Positions 8,538-16,384 of a stretch of 64,000 nucleotides of DNA are shown piece after piece. The DNA lies in assembly GCF_022808715.1 (NCBI RefSeq), contig NZ_JAKZKX010000020.1:7760-71759 (forward strand). The letters run 5' to 3'. The stretch comes from Fundidesulfovibrio agrisoli. Lineage in GTDB: Bacteria > Desulfobacterota > Desulfovibrionia > Desulfovibrionales > Desulfovibrionaceae. Positions within the stretch are counted from its first letter, which is position 1, and every line of letters begins with the position of its first letter. The notes under the pieces are model-generated. The model was not told the DNA's origin and ran no database searches. It saw nothing but the letters and a program-made list of their open reading frames with translations. Both the position numbers and the translations under genes were made by a program.

Positions 8538-9992
8538 TCAGAACTGGAAGTAGATGAACGGGTTGTGGGTTCCGCTGGCCAGCGCCATGCAGGAGAGCAG
8601 CAGGATCGCGGGCATGGCCACCAGTCCGGTGAGGGCGTCGACGAAGGGGCCGTAGAGGAAGCTGCCCGTGCGCTCGAGCATGCGCGCGCGCCAGGCCGCC
8701 AGCCAGGGGATCACCGGGGCGGAGCCGACCACGGCCAGCACCAGCACGATGCCCACCTTGGGGTTCATGAACAGGCCGGGGTGCCACTCCATGCCGGTGC
8801 CGGTGCCCATGCCGGCCATGGCCTTGAGGAAGGCCGTGGCCTGGCCCAGGTTCTCCGCCCGGAAGAACACCCAGCCCACCATGACCACCAGCAGGGTGTA
8901 GGCGTGGGCCAGGGGGCTCCAGGCCTTGTCCATCCAGGCCCCGAAGCGGGTGCGCTCCAGGCCCAGGAAGAAGCCGTGGAACAGGCCCCAGATGATGAAG
9001 CTCCAGCTGGCCCCGTGCCAGAGCCCGCACAGGAAGAAGACAAGCACCAGGTTGAAGGTCACGCGGGCGTTGGAGCAGCGGTTGCCGCCCAGCGGAATGT
9101 AGAGGTAGTCGCGGTACCAGGTGGAGAGCGAGATGTGCCAGCGCCGCCAGAACTCGCGGATGTTGCGGGAGATGTAGGGGTAGTTGAAGTTCTCCAGGAA
9201 CTTGAAGCCGAACATGTGCGCCAGACCGATGGCCATGTCGGAGTAGCCGGAGAAGTCGAAGTAGATCTGCAAAGTGTAGTAGAGCACCCCCAGCCAGGCC
9301 ACGGAGGTGGTCAGCTGGTCGGTGGGCACGGCGAAGATCTTGTCGGCGGGCAGGGCCACCACGTTGGCGATGAGCACCTTCTTGCCCAGGCCGGTGACGA
9401 AGCGCCGCACGCCGTAGGCGAAGCGCTCCACGGTGACGGTGCGCCCGGAGAGCTGGCCAGCGATGTCCTTGTAGCGGACGATGGGGCCGGCCACCAGCTG
9501 CGGGAACAGGGCGATGTAGAGCGCGAGCTGGCTCAGCGAGGCGTTGGGCGGGGTCTGCCTGCGGTAGATGTCCATCAGGTAGGAGATGCAGTGGAATGTG
9601 AAGAAGGAGACGCCGATGGGCAGGTGCACCTTGCCCACGTCGATGGGGTGCATGCCGAGCGGCGACACCACGAAATGATTGAGGTTGTCGACGATGAAGT
9701 TGGTGTATTTGAAGATGACCAGCAGCGTGATGTTGAAGGCGATGGCCAGCCCGATCTGGAGCTTGGCCGAGGAGGTCCGGTGGGCGTTGTGCACCCAGAG
9801 CCCGAACCAGAAGTTGGCCAGGATGGAGACGGCCATGACGATGGTGTAGGCCCCCTCGCCCCAGGCGTAGAAAACGAAACTGGCCGCCAGCAGCAGGGTG
9901 TTGCGGATCTTGAGCGTGGATGCGCCGACATAGTACAGCAGCAGCACCAGTGGCAGAAAATAGAATAGAAAAGATGCGGAACTGAAGACCAT
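8538..9992 (-). CDS. MBOAT family O-acyltransferase (AlgI-like)
   Basis: 484-residue polytopic membrane protein of the AlgI/DltB branch of MBOAT acyltransferases. Diagnostic segments are QLVAGPIVRYKDI near 148, DFSGYSDMAIGLA near 247, the FWRRWHISLSTWYRDYLY signature near 290 with the conserved histidine, and GLWHGASWSFIIWG near 330 with the second, catalytic histidine. It should move acetyl groups across the membrane to the AlgX-like partner encoded next. The ATG at 9992 has AGGA five bases upstream. The leader and first about 30 codons are duplicated at 11905-12074, where the copy has decayed. The promoter is annotated separately. Confidence 0.92.
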   Translation of the reverse strand: MVFSSASFLFYFLPLVLLLYYVGASTLKIRNTLLLAASFVFYAWGEGAYTIVMAVSILANFWFGLWVHNAHRTSSAKLQIGLAIAFNITLLVIFKYTNFIVDNLNHFVVSPLGMHPIDVGKVHLPIGVSFFTFHCISYLMDIYRRQTPPNASLSQLALYIALFPQLVAGPIVRYKDIAGQLSGRTVTVERFAYGVRRFVTGLGKKVLIANVVALPADKIFAVPTDQLTTSVAWLGVLYYTLQIYFDFSGYSDMAIGLAHMFGFKFLENFNYPYISRNIREFWRRWHISLSTWYRDYLYIPLGGNRCSNARVTFNLVLVFFLCGLWHGASWSFIIWGLFHGFFLGLERTRFGAWMDKAWSPLAHAYTLLVVMVGWVFFRAENLGQATAFLKAMAGMGTGTGMEWHPGLFMNPKVGIVLVLAVVGSAPVIPWLAAWRARMLERTGSFLYGPFVDALTGLVAMPAILLLSCMALASGTHNPFIYFQF

Positions 9993-10080
9993 GCGATCCT
10001 GCGGTGTATGGACGATTTGGTGCTTGCCCGAAGGGTGGTTGCCCCTTACCCGATGGAGCCGCTTTTGACAACTCCCGCCC
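9898..10080 (-). repeat. MBOAT 5' end and leader, intact copy of a direct repeat
   Basis: About 180 bp covering the first 30 codons of the MBOAT gene and its leader recur at 11905-12074 in the same orientation. The leader half is the better conserved part (long identical runs such as GATGGAGCCGCTTTTGACAA), while the coding half has diverged strongly in the second copy. Confidence 0.7.
10043..10071 (-). promoter_or_regulatory. Predicted sigma70 promoter of the MBOAT operon
   Basis: On the minus strand TTGTCA (10066-10071) is followed after exactly 17 bp by TAAGGG (10043-10048), about 50 bp ahead of the MBOAT start codon. The same TTGTCA-17-TAAGCG arrangement is kept in the duplicated leader at 12038-12066, which supports it as a functional element. 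The -10 hexamer is weak. Confidence 0.5.
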
Positions 10081-10144
10081 CTGGAAGCCCCGCGGGCGTC
10101 TGTCCGGCGTATCCCGGTGCGGTCGGGCCAGGCGGCCTTCCGCC

Positions 10145-11830
10145 TCAGCGCCCGGCGGGTTGCGACCGGAAGAAGATGTCCGCCCCGTGGTGGAAGAGCT
10201 GGGCGCTGCCGGAAAGGGTCACCCGTACCTCCAGCGCGTCGCCCGCGTCGTTTGGCGGCACGAACCCGTAGCGTTCGCCCACCGGCATCCATTCTCCGGT
10301 GTCGTACTGTGCGGTCTCCGAGATTTTGCGCCACTGCCCGCCCAGCTTGGCCTCCACCAGGACGACGCCTTTGTTGGAGAACAGGCGCGGATGGTAATAG
10401 ACGGGGCCCTTCCAGCCGTCGAGGCGCAACACTCCCCGCATGACGCCGGCCTTGGCCGGGTCCTGGGGGGCGATCTTGCACCAGCCTTGCGGGGCCAGGC
10501 TCTCCTCGGTCGAGGCCAGGTTCCGCATCTCGACCTCCGCGATCTCCAGGGGCAGGGCGGGCGGCTTGGCGAAATCGCGCCCGGCGTAATATTCGCCCCA
10601 CCCGGCATAATAGGACAGGGCCGCGTCCATCGACTCTTTGGAGGGGACTGGGCACATGCCTAGGCGGTCCCGCATGAAACCGGAATCGCGCAGCTTCTCG
10701 AAGACCTCTCTGGCGAGCAGGTAATTGAGCAGCTGCGAGTAATGCGTTTCGTCAAGGAACAGGCGGAAAGCCTCCGGATGGCGTTCCGTCAGGGCGTCCA
10801 CCCAGGGCTGCATGTCCACGAACATGGCGCCGCTGGCGCTTGCGGCGCTGCGCAAAACGGAGCGCGTGTATTCCCGCCCGAACTTGAACAGGGGCACGTT
10901 GACAGGGTAGGGGATCCTGTCCGCCTCCTTGGCGGCGGAGGCGTCCGGCCTGACGATCCAGCCATAGTTGACGACCACCACGGGGGTGCCCCGGCTTTGG
11001 CGCTCGCGGATGAAGGCCGCGACGTTCTCAGCAAAACCGAAGGCCTTCATCTTGTGCTCCATGGCGTCGGCGGTGAACCATGACTCCACGGCCAGGCGCG
11101 CTTCCCGGAGCATGGCCGCGCGGCCGAGCAGGTCGAAAAGATCCTTCGGCCCCGACCTGGGTTGCCAGGCCGGCCATTTCCCGGAGCCGCCTTCGTCCGG
11201 CTCAGGGGTGTCCATGGCTACGAGCCTCGTGAGCACGCCGCGCTGCCGCACCGCCTCGTCCACGTTGCTGATCGACGCCGCGGTCAGGACGTCGGTGACG
11301 CCGTCCATCACCACGTAGAGGTCTGGCGACAGCTCCTCCAGCTCCGTATTGGCGCGGATGCGCGTATGCCAGCTGTTGTAGCCCACCACGCCCGCGTTGA
11401 TGACCTCCGCCTGCACGGGGCAGCCTTTCAGGGCCAGGTCGAACATCTGTTGCAGCAGCGCCGGGTAGGAGGTCTTGGGTCCGCTGTAGCCGTAGGTGGT
11501 GGAGTTGCCCACGCAAACGATTCTGACGGTGTCCGGCTTTTTTCGGGCCTCGACGGTGCGGCCGGCGTAGGCCCTCACGTCCCCCTGGGCCTCGGGGAGG
11601 CGGGTCTCGAGCCTGTAGCCCAGTTGCGGGTCGGGCATGCAGGTCACCCTGAACGCCTGCGGATCGAACGCGGGGGGCTTGGCCCCGGGCGCGCCGTGGG
11701 GGGCCTCACCCTGCGCGTGCAGCAGGGCGAAGACCTCCAGCCCCAGGCAGGAGCCGATGAAGGCCAGGAAGATGGCCACACTCATACAGGCGACAGCCCT
11801 TTCCGCCCGGTGGTTGGTCATGCTGCCCAT
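10145..11830 (-). CDS. Membrane-anchored SGNH/GDSL hydrolase
   Basis: 561-residue protein with one N-terminal membrane anchor (about 14-36) and an SGNH hydrolase domain. Block I is IVCVGNSTTYGYSGP near 105 (serine in GNST replacing GDS), block II is NAGVVGYNSW near 145, and block V is DETHYSQLLNYLL near 365 with the Asp-His pair. The C-terminal 190 residues form an additional beta-rich region of unknown type. Position upstream of the MBOAT and AlgX-like genes suggests deacetylation or acetyl transfer on the same glycan. Neither ATG 11830 nor ATG 11821 has a clear ribosome site; translation may be coupled to the 56-codon relic frame (11818-11988) that overlaps the start. Confidence 0.82.
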   Translation of the reverse strand: MGSMTNHRAERAVACMSVAIFLAFIGSCLGLEVFALLHAQGEAPHGAPGAKPPAFDPQAFRVTCMPDPQLGYRLETRLPEAQGDVRAYAGRTVEARKKPDTVRIVCVGNSTTYGYSGPKTSYPALLQQMFDLALKGCPVQAEVINAGVVGYNSWHTRIRANTELEELSPDLYVVMDGVTDVLTAASISNVDEAVRQRGVLTRLVAMDTPEPDEGGSGKWPAWQPRSGPKDLFDLLGRAAMLREARLAVESWFTADAMEHKMKAFGFAENVAAFIRERQSRGTPVVVVNYGWIVRPDASAAKEADRIPYPVNVPLFKFGREYTRSVLRSAASASGAMFVDMQPWVDALTERHPEAFRLFLDETHYSQLLNYLLAREVFEKLRDSGFMRDRLGMCPVPSKESMDAALSYYAGWGEYYAGRDFAKPPALPLEIAEVEMRNLASTEESLAPQGWCKIAPQDPAKAGVMRGVLRLDGWKGPVYYHPRLFSNKGVVLVEAKLGGQWRKISETAQYDTGEWMPVGERYGFVPPNDAGDALEVRVTLSGSAQLFHHGADIFFRSQPAGR

Positions 11831-11988
11831 GTGCGGCGCCGCATCGGGACGGAGTCATGGAGCGGGCCGCAGGCCGGCGCCGTGCCGAGGTTTGGCGGAG
11901 TGTTGCGAATCATGAACGGGGACGGGCCGGAACAGCAATGGAGCACCGGTGGGTGGGCATGATAGGAAGCTGAGGGGCTGAAAGCCAT
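11818..11988 (-). pseudogene. Decayed 5' fragment of an MBOAT gene
   Basis: A 56-codon open frame starting MAFSPSASY has a leader nearly identical to that of the MBOAT gene at 9992 (MVFSSASFLF). At DNA level 11905-11988 aligns with 9898-9992, including GTGTTGCG-ATC and the region encoding IRNT in both. The hydrophobic segment is destroyed and the frame ends at 11818, 13 bp inside the following SGNH hydrolase gene. It looks like what remains after recombination or deletion removed a second MBOAT copy. It could still be translated and couple ribosomes to the hydrolase start. Confidence 0.6.
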
Positions 11989-12037
11989 GCGATCCTGCGC
12001 TGTCTGGACGATTTGTAGCTTGCCCGGAGGACGGTAG

Positions 12038-12066
12038 CGCTTATCCGATGGAGCCGCTTTTGACAA
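12038..12066 (-). promoter_or_regulatory. Predicted sigma70 promoter, duplicated copy
   Basis: TTGTCA (complement of 12061-12066), 17 bp and TAAGCG (complement of 12038-12043) lie ahead of the MBOAT relic and the SGNH hydrolase gene. Spacing is identical to the copy at 10043-10071. It would drive the hydrolase gene, and is back to back with the plus-strand gene at 12109. Confidence 0.48.
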
Positions 12067-12108
12067 CTCCCGCTCCGGGAGGCTAGCAACCGGGCCAAAG
12101 GAGCATCC

Positions 12109-13608
12109 ATGCACAAAGACTTGCCACGCGTCGCCGTTGCCTGCCCCCCTTCGGGGGTCGGAGCCTGGCAAACGGCCGCCCTGGCCGCCCTGGGTCAGTC
12201 CGGCGTCCCCGTGACCCTGCCCGAAGCCGGGGCCTGCCCGCCGTGGCTGCCCGCGCCCTGGGGCCTGTTCCTGGGCCGGGAGAAGGCCGCCCCCGTGGCG
12301 GGCGGCCTCGTGGCCCCCGGCGCTTCCGGCGCGGAGCTGCTGCTGGCCCCGCCGGGCCTGCGCGCGGGTGCGGAGCTTGCCGCCCTGCTGCCGTTGGGCC
12401 TCCTTGAGGTGGAGGCCTTCCACCCCGCCCTGGCGCGCGACGGCGCGCTGGAAGGCCGCGTGCTCTGGCGGAGGGCCACCGCCCCGGGCAGGCTGGAGAC
12501 GCGCCTGGCCGCCAGCGTGGCCACCTGCATGGAAGGCCCCCTGCCCGGCGGCTGGGCCGCCAACCACCTGGCCAAGCTCTCCCGCGCGCCCGCCGGAATC
12601 CTGGCGCGCATGGGCGCGGACCCTGAGGCTTTCTGGAACGCCTGCCCGCCGTGCGAACCCCTGCCGCCCTTCAGGCCCTCGGGCCTGAGCTGGCTCCGCT
12701 TCGCCGCCGATCTGGCCCGCTGGGGCCTGACCCGCGCCTGGCAGGATCTGCTGCACCGCCGCCAGTGGTTTCTGGCCGTGCGCCCGGGCGGGGGCGACCC
12801 GCTTGCTCCGGGGTTCGCCGCGCGGCGCTTCGCGCCCCTGTACCCGCCCAAGGGCACGGGCTGGGCCGACCCGCTGTTCTTTAGCCGGGGCGGGCGGAGC
12901 TGGCTGTTCATCGAGGAGATTCCGCCCTCGGGCCGGGGCGTCATCAGCGTGATGGATTTCGACGGCAAGAATTTCGGCCCGCCCAGGCGCGTGCTGGAGG
13001 AGCCGTTCCACCTCTCCTACCCCAACGTGTTCGAGCACGGCGGCGAGGCCTACATGCTGCCCGAGACCTCCCAGGCCGGGCAGGTGCGGCTGTACCGCGC
13101 CACGGATTTCCCCGGGGGCTGGGTGCTGGACAGGGTGCTGCTCGACGGCCTGCGCGCCGTGGACGCCACCCTGGTGGAGCATGGCGGGGCCTGGTGGCTG
13201 CTGGCCAACGTGCGCGGGGAGCGCGGCTCCTCCTGGGACGAGCTGCACGTGTTCAAGGGGCCGTCGCCCCTGGGGCCGTTCACGCCGCACAGGCTGAACC
13301 CCGTGGTCTCGGATGTGCGCAGGGCCAGGCCCGCGGGCCGCATCGCGCGCCTGGGCGGGCGGCTGGTGCGCTACGGGCAGGACTGCTCGGGCTGGTACGG
13401 CCGGGCCCTGGCCGTGACGGAGATCACCCGCCTGGACGACGACGGCTACGAGGAGAGGCCCCTGGCCCGCCTGGAGCCCGGGCTCATCGAGGGAGGCAGC
13501 TTCTGCCTCCATACTTTTGACGCTCTGGCGGGAGGCTCACTGGCCGGTGACGCCCAGGCCGGGCTTGAGGTCGTCGACGGGCAGCGCCGCGTTCTTCTTT
13601 GGCGCTGA
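12109..13608 (+). CDS. Beta-propeller transferase-like protein (GINT1-N/formyltransferase-like)
   Basis: 499 residues. The C-terminal about 270 residues (WADPLFF near 258, LFIEEI, DFDGKNFGPPR, PFHLSYPNVFEHGG, AYMLPETSQAG, DATLVEHGG, GPFTPHRLNPV) match the five-bladed beta-propeller seen in glucosamine inositolphosphorylceramide transferase-like and GH43-like proteins that bacteria use in surface glycan synthesis. The N-terminal about 220 residues look like a diverged formyltransferase-type domain without obvious catalytic residues. The start has AAAGGAG seven bases upstream. It is divergent from the acetylation operon and probably modifies the same polysaccharide. The last 72 bp overlap the convergent gene at 13537. 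The reaction is not known to me. Confidence 0.72.
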   Translation: MHKDLPRVAVACPPSGVGAWQTAALAALGQSGVPVTLPEAGACPPWLPAPWGLFLGREKAAPVAGGLVAPGASGAELLLAPPGLRAGAELAALLPLGLLEVEAFHPALARDGALEGRVLWRRATAPGRLETRLAASVATCMEGPLPGGWAANHLAKLSRAPAGILARMGADPEAFWNACPPCEPLPPFRPSGLSWLRFAADLARWGLTRAWQDLLHRRQWFLAVRPGGGDPLAPGFAARRFAPLYPPKGTGWADPLFFSRGGRSWLFIEEIPPSGRGVISVMDFDGKNFGPPRRVLEEPFHLSYPNVFEHGGEAYMLPETSQAGQVRLYRATDFPGGWVLDRVLLDGLRAVDATLVEHGGAWWLLANVRGERGSSWDELHVFKGPSPLGPFTPHRLNPVVSDVRRARPAGRIARLGGRLVRYGQDCSGWYGRALAVTEITRLDDDGYEERPLARLEPGLIEGGSFCLHTFDALAGGSLAGDAQAGLEVVDGQRRVLLWR

Positions 13609-13962
13609 GGCGTCCGGCGGCGGGGGCGGCCCGTAGGACACGATGGAGACCAGCTCGCAGACCACGCCGCGCTTGGTGCCGCGCACGTCCGTGACCATGA
13701 ACTTCACGGCCTGCCCCTCTTCGAGGGCGGCCTTGGTGGCTTCGCCCTGCAAGGGCAGGGGCACGTTCACGGCCACGGTCTGGTCTTCGGAATCCACGGC
13801 GTAGCCCAGCACCGCGCCGTTCTTTTCCGAAACTGAATTGATGACCCCCTCCAGCGGCGAGGGCTTCAGCGGGTCCGTCTTGCCGAAGGTGATGAGCAGC
13901 GCCAGGGCTATGGCGCAGGCAAGGGCGAAATATTTGGCCGAACGCAACTCGGCGTACTGCAT
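13537..13962 (-). CDS. Hypothetical membrane-anchored protein
   Basis: 141 residues with an N-terminal membrane helix (about 10-27), a small beta-rich domain (30-112; VINSVSEKNGAVLGYAVD, VNVPLPLQGEA, VKFMVTDVRGTKRGVV) and a Pro/Ala/Lys-rich tail. GGAGGAG lies close to the ATG. The beta segment resembles a cold-shock or OB-like strand pattern but I cannot assign a family. The 3' end overlaps the 3' end of the propeller gene by 72 bp, tail to tail. It stands alone otherwise, divergent from the gene at 14029. Confidence 0.65.
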   Translation of the reverse strand: MQYAELRSAKYFALACAIALALLITFGKTDPLKPSPLEGVINSVSEKNGAVLGYAVDSEDQTVAVNVPLPLQGEATKAALEEGQAVKFMVTDVRGTKRGVVCELVSIVSYGPPPPPDASAPKKNAALPVDDLKPGLGVTGQ

Positions 13963-14028
13963 GACTCCTCCATGTTGGACAATCTGGCCTGTTCCTTGCT
14001 AAGAATTATAATAGGCAAGGAGGCCGTC

Positions 14029-14352
14029 ATGACCACGAAATCTCATCTTTCAGCCGCACCGGCCATGCCGGCGCCGTGGGGCGCCGCCCGCCTGCACCCG
14101 CTGGACATGGAGGACGTGGCCCTCTCCAGGGAGGCGCTGCGGGTTCTCGGCGACACGGCCAGGAAACTGCTGGTCCGGGCAGGGGCCGAAGAAACCTCGA
14201 TGGCCCGGATAATCAAGGCGTTCTGCGCCAAGGCGTTCTGGAACGAGAGCGACGGGGCTCTGCTGCTCTGCGGCGAGCTGGATGGCAGGATGGTCTGCCT
14301 GCCGGTGCCCGCCGGGCACTGGGAGGTGGCCGTGAGCGGCCCGGCGCATTGA
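14029..14352 (+). CDS. Hypothetical cytoplasmic protein
   Basis: 107 residues with no membrane segment, no signal and no motif I know. The central part (DMEDVALSREALRVLGDTARKLLVRAG) is helical, followed by DGALLLCGELDGRMVCLPVP, which looks like a beta hairpin. The chosen ATG has AAGGAGG six bases upstream; an in-frame ATG at 13972 has no ribosome site. A perfect -10 hexamer TATAAT is at 14007-14012, only about 17 bp before the start codon, so the mRNA leader would be very short; a matching -35 is not clear. Single-gene transcript, divergent from 13962 and convergent with mazG. Confidence 0.6.
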   Translation: MTTKSHLSAAPAMPAPWGAARLHPLDMEDVALSREALRVLGDTARKLLVRAGAEETSMARIIKAFCAKAFWNESDGALLLCGELDGRMVCLPVPAGHWEVAVSGPAH

Positions 14353-14472
14353 GCGCGCCGCATCAGTCTGAGCTGGGCGGTGGCGAACGCCTGGCGCGTC
14401 CCGCCCGGGGGCAATATAATGCCGCTCCCGGCGGGAGGAAGGGCCTCCGCCTGATACGGCGCGGGCGAACGC

Positions 14473-15255
14473 CTATTTCTCGCGCTTCTTGACCTCGTCC
14501 CAGAGGGCGTCCCAATCAGCCAGCCGGAAGTCCGCAGTGTTCAGGCCGCGCTCGGCGGCCAGGGCCTCCATGGCCTCGAAACGGGCCAGGAAGCGGGCGT
14601 TGGCGCCCTCCAGGGCGGAGTTGGCCTTCACGCCCAGCCTGCGCCCGTACTCCACCACGCAGAAAAGATAATCCCCGAATTCGGCCTCCACCCGCTCCTG
14701 GTCGCCTGAGGCCACGGCCTCCTGCAGCTCCTGCCACTCGCGGCCCATCTGGGCGGCCTGGGCGGCGTCGTCCTCCCAGGTGAAGCGGTGGCGCGCGGCC
14801 TTGGAGCCCAGGCGGTAGGCCTTGAGCAGCGGGGGCAGGCCCCTGGGCAGGGAGGCGAAGATACCCTCCTTGTTGTCCTTCTCCTGGCGCTTGATGCGCT
14901 CCCAGTTGCGCAGCAGCTCCTCCTGGTTCTCCACGTTCAGCCCCTCGAACACGTGGGGGTGGCGGCGGATCATCTTGGCCGCGATGGCGTCGATGGAGTC
15001 GGCCAGGGTGAAGGAGCCCTTCTCCTCGTAGAGCGCACCCAGGAAGCAGAGCAGGAAGAGCACGTCGCCCAGCTCCTCCATGGCGCCGTGCTCGTCACCC
15101 GCGCGGATGGCCTCCACCAGCTCGTGGGCCTCCTCGATGACGTAGTCGCAGAGGCTCTCGGGGGTCTGTTTGCGGTCCCAGGGGCAGCCCTCGGGGCCGA
15201 GCAGCGTGGAAACGACCTGGCGCAGCTTGGCCAGGGAGTCGCCTGTATTGGGCAT
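14473..15255 (-). CDS. mazG: Nucleoside triphosphate pyrophosphohydrolase MazG
   Basis: 260 residues with two MazG domains as in the E. coli protein. The N-terminal domain carries the metal-binding series EEAHELVEAI near 41 and EELGDVLFLL near 60; the C-terminal domain has a second set (VEAEFGDYLFCVVEYGRR near 191). It hydrolyses NTPs to NMP and pyrophosphate, removing aberrant nucleotides. CPWDRKQTPESL near 24 is the usual family start. It is eleven bases downstream of cvpA on the same strand, so the two are cotranscribed. Confidence 0.93.
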   Translation of the reverse strand: MPNTGDSLAKLRQVVSTLLGPEGCPWDRKQTPESLCDYVIEEAHELVEAIRAGDEHGAMEELGDVLFLLCFLGALYEEKGSFTLADSIDAIAAKMIRRHPHVFEGLNVENQEELLRNWERIKRQEKDNKEGIFASLPRGLPPLLKAYRLGSKAARHRFTWEDDAAQAAQMGREWQELQEAVASGDQERVEAEFGDYLFCVVEYGRRLGVKANSALEGANARFLARFEAMEALAAERGLNTADFRLADWDALWDEVKKREK

Positions 15256-15266
15256 GGGGGACGTCC

Positions 15267-15875
15267 TTATGTGGTGCTTTTCTTCTGCCCGTGCGGCTTG
15301 GCGGGCGTGGGCGCGGGAGCGGGCGCCGGAGCGGGCGGAGACGCCGGGGGCTCCACCACCTTCTTCTGGGGCGTCACCGGCGGGGGCGTCAGGCTCTTGA
15401 GCTTCTGCTTCCAGTCCGGCGGGATGTATTCCGAGATGAAGCCGTCGACCTTCTCCAGCACCGGCACCAGCTTGGAGCTGGCCATGAAATCGGGCCGGGG
15501 CAGGAGCGCCGTCCAGACCCAGAGCACCACCGCCGTGAGCAGCACGCCCTTGGCCAGGCCGAAGAAGCCGCCGAAGAACTTGTTGGCCCAGTCGATGAGC
15601 GTGAGCTTCATCAGCCCCGTGATGCCCACCACGATCAGCGAGCAGGCGATCATGGTGCCCACGAAGATGATGATGAACGCGGCCGGGCCCGCGAAGGCCG
15701 GGTTGGAGACCATGGGCGCGATGTGCGGCGAGAGCTGCGGCGAATAGGCCACGGCCAGCTTGAAGCCGAAGACCAGCGCCAGGATGGAGGCGGCCTCCTT
15801 GACGAGGCCCCGCAGGTACCCCCGGAAAAAGAAGAAGCCCCAGATGATGAGCAGGGCGAGATCGACGATGTTCAC
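15267..15875 (-). CDS. cvpA: CvpA family membrane protein
   Basis: 202 residues with four predicted membrane helices in the first 125 residues (DLALLIIWGFFFFRGYLRG at the start, then FIIIFVGTMIACSLIVVGI and GVLLTAVVLWVW), typical of CvpA/colicin V production proteins. The C-terminal 60 residues are a Pro/Ala-rich, probably cytoplasmic tail (PAPAPAPAPTPAKP) that is longer than in the E. coli protein. The family is linked to envelope homeostasis; the molecular function is unresolved. It precedes mazG in the same transcript. Confidence 0.85.
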   Translation of the reverse strand: MNIVDLALLIIWGFFFFRGYLRGLVKEAASILALVFGFKLAVAYSPQLSPHIAPMVSNPAFAGPAAFIIIFVGTMIACSLIVVGITGLMKLTLIDWANKFFGGFFGLAKGVLLTAVVLWVWTALLPRPDFMASSKLVPVLEKVDGFISEYIPPDWKQKLKSLTPPPVTPQKKVVEPPASPPAPAPAPAPTPAKPHGQKKSTT

Positions 15876-15916
15876 GCCGAGGGCGTATCAGGTTTTTTCG
15901 CGGGAGGCAAAAGGGG

Positions 15917-16384
15917 CTACAGCGCCCCCTCGAGCTCCAGCAGCCACTTTTTCATCTCGAGCCCCGGTCCGAAGCCGCCAAGCCCGCCGCCGGAGGCCAG
16001 CACCCGGTGGCAGGGGTAGATCAGGGGCCAGCGGTTGCTGGCCATCACCTGCCCCACGGCCCGCGCCGCGCCCGGGCTGCCGCAGATGGCCGCCAGCCCG
16101 CCGTAGCTTACCACCTGCCCGGCGGGCACGCGCACAAGCTCCTCCAGCACGCGGCGCTTGAAGCGCGGCATGCCCTCCAGCTCGATGGGCAGCTCGGGCC
16201 AGTCCACACGCTCCCCGGCCACGTAACGGTCCAGCGCCTTGGCCAGCTCGCGTCCCATCTCCGTGACCAGGCGGGGCGCGTCCCCGGGGGCGGACCAGGA
16301 GAGCGACATGTTCCGCAACGTGCCGTCGCTCCAGGCCAGATCCAGGCGAAGAGGGGCGGATACGAGCGTTTCGGTGAGGATCAT
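15917..16384 (-). CDS. ogt: Methylated-DNA--protein-cysteine methyltransferase
   Basis: 155-residue DNA repair protein that removes O6-methylguanine by suicide transfer to Cys125, in the motif YPCHRV (family consensus PCHRV). The helix-turn-helix part (VPAGQVVSYGGLA near 86, then AARAVGQVMASNRWP) inserts into DNA. The N-terminal domain is short, as usual in stand-alone Ogt. ATG 16384 has AAGGAG eight bases upstream and overlaps the stop of the upstream secreted-protein gene by four bases, so the earlier in-frame start at 16492 is rejected. Confidence 0.93.
   Translation of the reverse strand: MILTETLVSAPLRLDLAWSDGTLRNMSLSWSAPGDAPRLVTEMGRELAKALDRYVAGERVDWPELPIELEGMPRFKRRVLEELVRVPAGQVVSYGGLAAICGSPGAARAVGQVMASNRWPLIYPCHRVLASGGGLGGFGPGLEMKKWLLELEGAL

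Noticed and set aside
9704-9722. Possible third copy of the TGTATTTGAAGA loop
   Set aside because: The match is short, lies inside the MBOAT coding sequence and is not flanked by an inverted repeat.
7348-10071. A 907-codon minus-strand open frame spanning the AlgX-like gene and the MBOAT region
   Set aside because: The upstream two thirds have no family resemblance and lie in a wrong frame over the MBOAT gene; stops are rare at this GC content. The true start of the AlgX-like gene is at 8535.
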